Source of the DNA: Selaginella tamariscina
Lineage: Eukaryota; Streptophyta; Lycopodiopsida; Selaginellales; Selaginellaceae
Reading direction: 5' to 3'
Assembly: GCA_003024785.1 (NCBI GenBank)
Contig: PUQB01000113.1
Span: forward strand, 77,001-141,000
DNA length: 64,000 bases
The notes below the pieces were generated by a model. That model searched no databases and was not told the origin of the DNA. It saw only the letters and a program-made list of their open reading frames with translations. The position numbers and the translations under genes were made by a program. This document shows, piece by piece, positions 1 through 14,525 of the stretch; the stretch's first letter is position 1; every line of letters begins with the position of its first letter.

Positions 1-31
1 TTTATTCAACTTGCCAAATCTATCTTGTACT

Positions 32-95
<64 letters not shown>

Positions 96-560
96 TTAAC
101 ATATTAATATAAAATAATACCTCTAATAAAATATAAGATATATATGTGGTACTACTATCAAATTAGTTAAAACATTGGTGTTTAACTATCTAAATAGTTA
201 GCTAAAACATCTAGTAATTAGTTAAGAACCTATATAATAAATAATGATTACTTACATCAATATTTTTTATTAGATTATTTATGCACACACAATATCTTTA
301 TACTTTTGATTACAGTACACAGGTAGATATATATACAATTGGTATATATTAATATAATAAATTATAAATATTTGGAATATAAAATAAGATATGTACTATA
401 CCTGCTAACAGAGTGGTGGCTTGTTGGATGATGTGCTCATTCAATCAATCAAACTGGGAACATACACTGCATATTTAAAAAGTGTTAAAAAACCATTAAA
501 CAACTGAAAACTTTCAGTGGATTTTTTAAAGTAGTGGACAATGTATATATACATAAAATA

Positions 561-626
<66 letters not shown>

Positions 627-1723
627 TATATATATATATATTTTATGCGTATTAAAGGAAGAGATCGAGAAGGGAGGTCTTTAAGATGCTCTGTGTGGAC
701 TGGTGGCGGCGGAGAAAGAGAGTGTACCATCTGTCCAAGCTTCATGATCGTTTGATCTTCACATCCAACGGACAGGATTAGCTAGAACTAGGAGCCGTCA
801 GATGTTAACCGGAAAATGTCAGGTTAAAATCGATCGGACAGTACCGTTTCAACGGGGAAGATCGGATCGAACGGCAGGGGTGCTGATGTACATCTGAGCC
901 GTCAGATGCTGCCATAGGAGGACTCTAGCGGTGGAAGAGTCACGCGATTCTGGCACGTGTCGAGGTTGACGGCTGGCTCGTGTGTAACTTGGTCAACGTT
1001 TCTGGGTCAATTCCTCGGCATTCCCCGCTAAACACAGTTCCAGAAGAATTCTTAGTGAATAATTAATCTTAATTACGGGTACATATACATAAATATATCC
1101 TACCGTATATACAATTATATATCATATTATGTGGTGTACATGTAGTTATATATGTCATATACATACACGACCGTATAGCAGGTGAAATAACCATAACGAT
1201 GATTTATGTATATACACCCATATAAGCAGGTAGATATAAGTATATAACGTAACGTGTGTGTATAACGTAAGACCGTCGAGTTTTACATTAATGAATGGAC
1301 TAGATGGCTTGAAAGCATCAGTATATACGTGCCATGTGTCACATAATCAGCTTACTTTTTTGCAGAGTTTAAAATAAGAATATGTTAAATCAAAATGTTT
1401 AATACGTTTAAATTTAAAATATGTATATTAATATTAAATATTACGCAGCCTTGACTGACTCAAGAAACTGAGAGTATATACTATTTTATTTTATTTTCGT
1501 TTGGAAAATAGGGAGAAAGACTTATTTATATAACATTCACAAACTTTAATATATTAAAATAGTTTACCTTTATTTAAAATGTGCACCTGCATTTGCACAT
1601 GATCCATAATAATACTCGGTTACAAACTCCAGGGCATTTACCTCCTGTGACAGAAACACAAAATATTAATAATGCTAGTTATAACGTTAGTAATGTTTAC
1701 TTACAAATCTTACCTTCTTCATC
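1..1723. other. AT-rich intergenic DNA with TA microsatellites
   Basis: No gene is recognisable here. Long (TA)n runs lie at about 37-88 and 561-640, and the ORFs rich in alternating Tyr and Ile that cross them are artefacts. The stretch from about 650 to 1060 is clearly richer in GC and is listed separately. The part from 1060 to 1723 is AT-rich again and ends at the 3' end of the cofactor B gene. Confidence 0.6.
650..1060. promoter_or_regulatory. GC-richer promoter-like island with G-box
   Basis: This 400-bp island stands out from its AT-rich surroundings. It holds a G-box-type core (CACGTGTC, near 955), several TTGAC/GGTCAA W-box-like motifs (970-1012) and two copies of AGCCGTCAGATG (near 787 and 897). 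Such motif clusters are common in plant promoters. No coding exon can be read next to it on either strand, so the gene it would serve is unknown; it may be the promoter of a gene left of the window or a remnant. Confidence 0.3.
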
Positions 1724-3522
1724 TCATATTTCATCAAGCCCATCCTCAAAGGGATCGATTTCAGGATAATCTCCCACCTACAAAAATCCCTCCTATAATT
1801 CCAAAGTACGCGCGAACACACCAGAGCATATACATATCAATGCATATCCATACACAAATATTCGCACATGTATACACATTTACGTCTATATACATAGATG
1901 CATTTTATATATTTATGTCTGTGTATAGATGTGTGTGCATATATACCCACACATGTGCACCTTGATTTTATCTGGTCGAAGCATAAGACCATGACCCTCC
2001 GGGCACGTGAAATAACGCTTGCCTTTTACCCTGTAAATTACACCATCAGAAACTATAGCTTTCACACACACACACACAAACAAAACTTACGTGCCATCGT
2101 GTTTACCAACGGGTTCATCACATTGTACACCGACCCAATATCCAGAAGGCAGGCCTTCTACTATGCCAACGTACTTTACCCCCTCTCTTTTGCCCAGCTT
2201 CGATCTCACATCTATCACCAACCTGCGTTCGTTACTTTAAAATTAATGCTCTGTACCGTACATCATATTATACTTATGTTGACAAACATTTTTATACTCA
2301 AGCAAAACGCAATAACCAAATTATACCTTAATCGTTGCTGCTAGTTCAGCCATACGATCGTCTGTTATCTGGCAAAAGAAAATGATACGAAATCGTGCCT
2401 CTTTGTGTGTATGTGCGTGGGTACATAGACATATATAGCTTATAGAGGTATTTCACACCTTCGGTTGAGCACCACAACGCGAAGGATCCTGAGCAAGCCG
2501 TTTTTTCTTTAAACTTCCTAAAAGTATCTGTTAAAGAAATACACAAGGGACTAATCAGTTAATACATACATTATATTAAAACTATACTGTACATAAACAT
2601 ATATATGTGTGTGTGTGTTGTGTGTGTGTATACCAATGTTTAATAAATAACTTTAATATAAACTAGCAAAGCATATTACCATCGCGCTTGTTATATGCAT
2701 CATCGGAGAGTGTAAACTTCTCAACCTGAGAAACATCTTCCAGCCAACCTCCAGCAGTCACCGAGGTAGGATCCAAATCCACGATGTGTATACGGTACCT
2801 AATATATCATCAATGTATAATCCAAAGTCTGGGAGGGAGGGAGAGAGAGAATGTATATACAAGATGGAGAAAAGAATAAAGTTAAACATTTTCACTTTCG
2901 TAGAACGCAGTTGAACATACACATATACATAATACATGTTCATGTATCTGTGTGTATCTGTTATTAATAATCGTATATACACCATACCCGTCTTGAGGAG
3001 AATAAAAACCCACAGGTCTAAACCCTTCGCTCATATCACACGTGATAGTGTTATCCGTGTCATATAATTGTAGAAGCATATATTCTGGTGAAGTTCCACA
3101 TTGTCGTGCAAGCTTCTCTTTGACTGCATCCACAGTGGTCTATCCAACAAACACCAGAACCCAAAAACAAATTCAGACAATAAAATGTGTGAACGTTATA
3201 CATACATATGCCTTTATATTCACAATTGTGCAACATATATACACGCACACACAGATGTATGCATATGTATAAATGCAGATTTCATACATGTCATTTGTGC
3301 ACTACATTCATGCAGATTTATACATATACAGATACACGCGCGCGCTGTATACATAAATAATATATAGATATATGCTCCATACTATACACAAAATACTACA
3401 TCTATACTCACATGTAGATCGAGGCGGAGCTCGTTGGAGTACTGGCGCAGATTAGAATGTGTAACAGTGACACGAACAGGCTCATCTTGGATCTGCAAGG
3501 AAGAAGCTCCCTTGAGCGCCAT
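1724..3522 (-). CDS. TBCB: tubulin-folding cofactor B (8 exons)
   Basis: Cofactor B is a cytosolic chaperone that works with cofactor E in folding and dissociating alpha-tubulin. Exons on the minus strand: 3522-3412, 3139-2983, 2798-2680, 2527-2459, 2368-2327, 2222-2091, 2030-1961 and 1777-1724. The N-terminal ubiquitin-like domain shows VKEKLARQCGTSPEYMLLQL and RPVGFYSPQDGY; a middle exon gives DLDPTSVTAGGWLED; the C-terminal CAP-Gly domain shows VGDRCEIEAGQKRG, GYWVGVQCDEPVGKHDG and GKRYF. The protein ends GDYPEIDPFEDGLDEI, close to the conserved plant C-terminus. The start MALKGASS is 78 bp from the divergent BRCT gene. Frame breaks occur at the T6 run 2501-2506 and the C5 run 2179-2183; family residues match on both sides, so they look like indel errors. 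Introns carry TG and GA microsatellites. The family call is firm; whether the gene is intact is not. Confidence 0.9.
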
Positions 3523-3600
3523 TTTGCTCGAAAATAGTTACCCTAAAAACAGAGTTCTTTCTGCCCTAAAATAAAAGCGGTCTCCCGCTTGCGTCTCGCG
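3523..3600. promoter_or_regulatory. compact bidirectional promoter TBCB / BRCT gene
   Basis: Only 78 bp separate the putative start codons of two divergent genes (TBCB on minus, BRCT protein on plus). The interval contains two CCCTAAAA elements, similar to plant telobox-like motifs, and no clear TATA box. Both 5' leaders must be short or overlap. The TBCB start is secure; the first exon of the plus gene is less so. Confidence 0.55.
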
Positions 3601-7641
<4,041 letters not shown>

Positions 7642-7786
7642 AAACGAGGTAAAGTAATTTAAAAATGTAAAATCTAAATTTTAATTAGAATAAATTAATC
7701 CGTGCTTAGATAATTTAAATCAAAGATTAAAAAAATTAAAGATTTAGTAAATCCATTAAACATAACTTATATACACTATTATTTAA

Positions 7787-7962
7787 TAATACATAATATT
7801 TGCATTAGAAGTAATTGAGAGCATTATTATATATATGTATTTATAAATTCATAAAAAAAATTATATGTCTATAAAAATGTACTTATTATTTCAAAGTACA
7901 TAATATTTGCATTATAAGTAATTGAGAGCACTATTTTAGTAATATGTATTATAAATACATCC
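7787..7962. repeat. direct repeat, about 65 bp, two diverged copies
   Basis: The copies at about 7787-7850 and 7894-7960 share ATAATATTTGCATTA and AAGTAATTGAGAGCA with the same spacing. They lie in AT-rich DNA 3' of the BRCT gene. Outside the repeats, 7642-8200 holds nothing I recognise. Confidence 0.7.
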
Positions 7963-8204
7963 ATACACAAATTCTTTTGTTAAGACCCTTGAGAAGGGCA
8001 TCCTAGGAGTTTCACATATTGTTTGTATAGAACTTAAAATAGATTCATGCATAAACACAAACTAAATAATTAATATAATCTTCACTTGTAGCTATATACA
8101 ATACATACAAACAATGTGTATATGTAGTGTATATATATTGTATATCTCAAATGAAATGCAAACAATACCCACACATTTATCCTATTTCTACTTACACACG
8201 CATA

Positions 8205-8282
8205 TTTTTTTCAAAAGCTTGGTGGTAAACAATTGTGTGTGTGCGTGCGTGTGTGTGGGTTTTCTATGAGTTCTACTTTTAT
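8205..8282 (+). pseudogene. fragment duplicated from the BRCT gene
   Basis: The segment reads TTTCAAAAGCTTGGTGG, like the start of exon 6147-6340, then jumps through a TG repeat to GGTTTTCTATGAGTTCTAC, a near-perfect match to 6450-6469 in the next exon. The order of the parental exons is kept, but most of both exons is missing. It looks like a duplication with internal deletion. There is no coding potential beyond it. Confidence 0.6.
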
Positions 8283-8332
8283 ATACATATATATATATCA
8301 ACATGTTATTTATTTGAAGTTATGTTGTGAGG

Positions 8333-8391
8333 TGGCAGCCGGATCAGCTGCCATGTGTCTGACGCATGACAACACAAGATGCGTCTCAGAC
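8333..8391. other. two adjacent strong hairpins
   Basis: GGCAGC (8334-8339) pairs with GCTGCC (8347-8352). GTCTGACGCAT (8357-8367) pairs with ATGCG and TCAGAC (8379-8391), with a 2-nt bulge. The segment is GC-richer than its surroundings and lies between two genes. It could be a structured RNA or the trace of a small inverted-repeat element; nothing else identifies it. Confidence 0.35.
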
Positions 8392-8639
8392 AATGAAGCG
8401 TTAAGAGTCGGTCTCACGATTGTATATATAAAGCATATATTCAGATTACCATCTAAATATAGCAAAGTATATTCCATGGTATCAAACTTACGTATATAAG
8501 TTGTATATGCCAGATTGACGGCTAACATTGACTTGGCACAAAATCTTACAGTGCTACGTTAATAATTTACACAATATCATATGTGCAATACAATGCCGCA
8601 CGCACGTACACGCACACGCGTCACTCGGAGCATAGTATT

Positions 8640-8886
8640 GAATACGAAATGTACGGTCTCTGTTTGATTAGGGTTTTTCTGGAGCGCCCTAACTAAGTCT
8701 AATCTTAGTTCAAGATAAACCTAGAATTTCTTTGCGGGAAAGAACAGGGGATTCGTGCACTGCACGGAGCTTCATATGCTGCTGCAGCAAAGGAGGTAAG
8801 CATATGCGTGTATGAATGCGTGCGGTTTCTGAGGAGCTCCTCCCTCCAGATTAGGGTTCATATTAGGGTATGCAGCAGTTGAAGCT
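8640..8886 (+). promoter_or_regulatory. promoter and leader of the IDM1-GATA gene
   Basis: The region has TTAGGGTTT (8668) and further TTAGGGTT telobox-like motifs, and a leader exon with a good donor (AAAGGAG/GTAAGC at 8796). An acceptor TCCAG at 8849 joins this leader in frame to the main start, so translation could begin at ATG 8776. No clear TATA box is visible. Confidence 0.45.
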
Positions 8887-10613
8887 ATGGACGATGATCG
8901 CCTTGCCGAAGGCAGCCTTCTTCTCGTCGGACAGCCTGTTGAGGTAAGAGAGAGATCCCTTTTTCCCGGGAATATTCTTGAACAGTCTATTTCTTGACAT
9001 ATTCTGTTTCTTGACCGTGTGTTATTATGAATGCTGGATTTAACGGAACTGTAGTTGACGTACACCATATTGGATTTCGTATACAACACACACGTGTTCG
9101 TATTGTGAGAACTGTATATAAACTGCTTCTTCTTAACTCTCGCTATTAGCAATTCAGATATACCTGCCAATGTTAAATATACATGTTTACCGTTAATGAG
9201 TACGGGTTTTAAAAATAACAGGCTAGAAGAGGGGGGAATCGCGTTTGCTGGTATCCGGCAAAGGTCGTGGAGGTTCAGCCTGGAATCAGGGTAGTAGAAT
9301 TCGAACCAGGTGAGCATGGAAATATATTAAGTTACTACTATGCACTATGATTACTTACACTAATTTCCCCTAATTTTGAGGGGAATTTTAAGGGAAATTT
9401 TAACAGAATAATACTCATGTAAACACTCTGTATATCTAAGAATACATATGTTGTATAAACAGGTGTGAGAGAATCGGTACCATTTGGCTCGTCCGTCTCA
9501 TTGTTGAGGCCTTGTCCACCCGTATGCTCATCTCCCCAAGCGAGGATTGGCAAAAGGGCCTACGTATTGATGCATACACGGATTCCTGGAGAGAAGGCGT
9601 GTTACTTGAGCCACCCGGAGTTGTATCTACACAAGCTCAGGTTGCTTCGCTACCTCTTTAAACCTGAGTGTGAATGTTTCTATAAGATATATCTATGCAG
9701 GTTCTCTTTCCAGATGACGGGGAGAAGCAGGATTCTGTATAGAAAGAATACGGGTCTCACAAGAGTGGAATGAATCCAGAAACTCATGGATTGTGAGGGG
9801 TTACGAGTCCTCTTCGGACTGTTTGCAGGATTCAAAGAATTTGAAGACTTATCAACGAAAGAGAAAAAGGAAACCAGACGGGAGTGAAGGTGAACATATA
9901 AAGCGTGAGCGACACATAGAGAATGGTTTCACTCCATCCGGTAAGCTGTTGTATTGACACATATTCTGTAGATATCTGTTATGATTACTGATTGTTACAA
10001 TTAGACAGCAACTTCTGTACCCGATATATCTGTCTATATATTACACTATGTTTACAGTCCCGGCCCCTGAAGCTGCGATGACCGAGGTAGCAATTCGCGC
10101 TTCACAGGAGCCACTTGGGTTCAAAGAGGGATATATACAAGTGGAAGTACCAATGCGAGAAGAGGTTGAACATAAGCCGCACACAGGGACCGAGCCTTTG
10201 CGTAATCCTGTGTGTTGTATAAACACACAAGCACAAGATGCATTGTTTACTGACGAGATGGATGGTGAAAGGAATGATAGCAGCAGTCAGGGAAGCTTTT
10301 ATAAAGATGAAACGGGTATGTAACAAATATTTGTTTGTGTGTGTATGCATTGGTGAGGGTACTCTCTCTCTCTCTCTCACACACAACTCAAACAAATTTA
10401 CTTGTTTTAACTTTTAATATGTTTAGAGTCTGGATGTGGAAAAACGAGGAATATACCTGCAGACTTTTGCCGACGAGCGGATACTCTGAAGGAAGCAAGG
10501 TTGAACGCGATAAGGAATTTAGAAGAATTTGGATGGACTAAAGGGTATGCACGCATATACGTCTGTATAGTACGTTATATTATAGTTTTATACATGTGCA
10601 ATCTTAACGGCGT

Positions 10614-10645
<32 letters not shown>

Positions 10646-13600
10646 GCACACGCAAACACACATGAATTTCGACACTTATACATGCATAAATACATAAGTT
10701 AGAACTGCTATTAGTTATACCCACATAACATGTTTGTTCTTCAGGTATAGAGCGAGGCAGCGCGAGAATCGAACATCAATGGAAGCCTATTACATAGCTC
10801 CAGATGGCACCAGCTACCACTCTTTGACGTCAGCATGTAGCGCGTGGATGATTCAGAATACGAATGTATCGAAGGCCATACGCGATGCCATGCGTTCGTA
10901 CCAGATGCAGATCGTATTCAGGCGCAGGTACGGAGCTGACTTCCACGAGACGAATGGTACGGATCCCAAGAGGAAACTGAGAGCAGCTAGACGTTCAGGT
11001 GAGCAGTCGATTTATGTATGCATATGCATGGTGGTAAAATACTTAATGATTTGTAATAGACGGTATGTAAGCATGTATGTATGTCATCTGTGCTGTGTAT
11101 AATTACATGTGTTTGTGAGTCATTCTTGTATTAACGTCATATATTTAAATATATATTAAACGCTAAATTGTTGGTATATTTCGTATAGATTCATCAAGGA
11201 AAATGAAGACTGGCGAAACTCCAAAGAAAGGAAGGCCCAGGCTCAACGCTCTCTTGTTAAGGAAGTCTGAAAAGGTACCCTTTACATATATGTGTGTATA
11301 ATACACAAATGTATCTGTTATACATATGTGCATGCGTGTTTCTTGCATACCCCTACGGTATTATAGATTACATAGACATGTATCAATAACTGCATTTGTG
11401 CTTGTAAATAGTATGTAATCAAGAGGGGGTCTCCGTCGCTTCTTGTAAACGTTTCTTTCTTTGTATTTGTCACGCACTAGTAACATCTTTTCTATCAGGA
11501 CGGTGTAGATGAAAGGTCTACCAAGAGGACAACCATATTCTCGTGGCTTCTTGACCTCGGAGTTGTTAAGGAGAACGAGATAGTGTCATACTTAAACAAG
11601 GATGTTCAGAAATATTCAACGGGGTCGCTAACTAGAGACGGTATACTGTGTGGGTGCTGCAAAATCATATTCAGCGTGCAGAACTTTCACGTACATCATG
11701 GTGGTAGCAAAACAGAGCGATCAGCCTCATGGATTATGTTAGAAGATGGTCGTTCACTGCTAGATTGTCAAAGAGAGGTGTGTACAGGCATATACATGTG
11801 TATATCCTATTATATTGCCGGACGTATATATACACGCGGACAATTAGTCAAGAGCATGTAGTCTATACACATATACATACAACTCAACCCACACATCCAC
11901 GTGTATCTATTCACGATCATATTTATATAAACCTGTACAAATAGAAGAATTCGTCTAGATATGTTCTAGTTATCTATCTTAACTATGTAATTATATACGC
12001 TGAGTTTTACAGTGTGTATATGCTATATGTTCACATAATAGATTTATTTATGTAGATATGTATTTGGTATATTGTACGTGTATGTGATATACAACATCTG
12101 TACGATATATCTATATTTCTTAGGTAAGGTGGCATCTTGTGTGTTTTGTAGGTTACACTTGCCAATGCCTCTCATAAACATTCTTCACCATCACAATAAC
12201 TTGAAATATCTTATATACTTTTCTTGTTATTGTAGATTTGTGTACATGTACAGATTTCGTACTATATACCTGTGGTGTATATGTATGCACACGTACATGT
12301 GATATATCACCCTGTATATGAGAGGATGTAGTAATCGTGAGATTTATGACTTAATCCAAACTATAGATTATTGCCATTAACAGTGTAACAGTATAAACTG
12401 TATACTGATATTTTCACTACTAGGCTTTGAAGCTGGAGCAGGCTAAGTTCGAAGAACAGGAAAAAGGGCCTGTGATCTTGGACGAGAGTGACGAGTGCTG
12501 TGGACTCTGTGGTGAATGTGGGCAGCTCATTTGCTGTGATCACTGCCGGCAACTTACCATCTTCATTGCATGCTTCTGAAGGTTCCACAAACACAATTCC
12601 AATGGATATACGCATATGTGTTGAAACAAACAGATAGATAAGAACCTGTCAAGATATACACTGTATCACATATCTAAGTCTATGTTTGTAGTTTGGATTT
12701 TCTGATGATATTTTGTCTGTAGAGTCTTCCTGACGGGGATTGGTTCTGTCCAAAATGCCGGTGCCCAGCCTGCGGTATTAGCCAGTTGGACGGGCGTGAT
12801 GGTGATTCTTTTGTTTTGCACGCAGTGTGAACGTACCTGTAAGTATGTGTATATCTGTATGCACATTTATATTCATAGAAGATGCAGACATATAGAATAT
12901 TATGTATATAGATTATGCTACATGTTTTACAGACTATTACATTAATTGCAGACCATACTAGCTGTTTAAACAATGACGGAATTTCTCATGATGGGAATCA
13001 GTTCTGCAGCGACAAATGTAAAGAGGTAAGTTCTTCTTTGGAAACTGTGAGTGAGCGAGTGAGTGAGAGAGAGAATCTACTCATTTCGGTAGAGCGAACT
13101 ACTGTAAGTATACATTATGAAGTATTGTCAAGGGCATTACATAGACACTTATTTAACCTCGGGAAAAAGGTGGATATCCCTGATACTTACTAATATGTAA
13201 CATAATAACAGATATTTGTGCGCTTAGAGGACTGGTTGGTATATCCCATCCAATGGAAGGGGGCTATACCTGGACACTCTTACGATCAGTTGAAGAGGAT
13301 GATGAGCCGGACGAGGAAACACTAGTCCAGTATAGCAGCAAGCTGGCTCTTGCTCTCAGCGTAATGCAAGAGTGTTTCTCGCCCATGATCGATCCTCGAA
13401 GAAAGATCGACATCATAGCTCATATTCTAAAAAACCGCGAGTATGCTATATTCCTATACATGTTACTTTATATTAATACCGCAAATGTATTCATGACTGT
13501 AGTCGATATAGTAGAATAGTATATGATAATTTACTCTGCCGTGAATTTCCGCAGATCCGAGGTGAAAAGGCTAGACTTTCGTGGATTCTACACATTTCTT

Positions 13601-14479
13601 TTGGAAAACAAGGACGAGCTGATCTCTGTTGCAGCGTAAGGTAGGTCGTGTCCTCAAAATATAAATATGGAGTGCCTCGTGTGTTGCGCCGCGCGCGCGT
13701 GTTTGTGGTACTTTGTAAAACCTTCTCTTCAGAGTTCATGGAACAAATATTGCTGAAATGCCGCTGATTGGAACAAGGCTTCGATATCGAAGACAAGGGA
13801 TGTGTAGACGGCTTGTGGAGCTGATCGAGCAGGTAAAGAAGATATTTTTGTGCGTGTATGTGGGTGCATGCCTGTGTGTGCGCGCCTGTTATATATAAAT
13901 AACCATAAGTGAGATATGAAGATCCGTCAGTATATATGTTAGTACTACATTCATCTATCAGCATACTATATGAATATGAAGGATCATCTATCAGTAGTAT
14001 CCATATCAATGGACTATGTATCATTCTATGTAATGCATATATGTAAAGATGTACCCCCCCCCTCTCTCTCTACACACACACACACACACGTGTGCGTTGT
14101 TCATACGTTCTATATGTATATCTCTTTACATACATTTATCAATAATGACTGAAATGATGTGCGGCTTAGGTGCTCAGGTCATTCGGAGTGGACACGTTAG
14201 TATTGCCGGCTGTTCCCGAGCTATTAGAGACTTGGACACATGCATTTGGATTCCAGAGAGTCACTGCTTTCCAACTGGTTCGCCTTTTGGAGTTTACTAT
14301 TGTTGGATTCCCTGGTACTAAAGTCCTCCACAAGCCTCTCACGTGGTTGAACCTCTGTAGGAAACTCGCTCCTCCCCTCGGTAAGTATGTCTGTGTCTGT
14401 GTGTAACACGTGTTAAGCATCACTGTTCATTATTTTGTGTGTATGAAGGGGACATATATAGGTGGGAGTTCAGTCACTC

Positions 14480-14525
<46 letters not shown>

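Noticed and set aside
485-755. Overlapping ORFs rich in Tyr-Ile on both strands
   Set aside because: They are translations of a (TA)n microsatellite with short random flanks.
12544-12549. Programmed ribosomal frameshifting in the PHD finger
   Set aside because: There is no slippery site, and similar one-base losses occur in many exons and in the TEs. Sequence error or decay is simpler.
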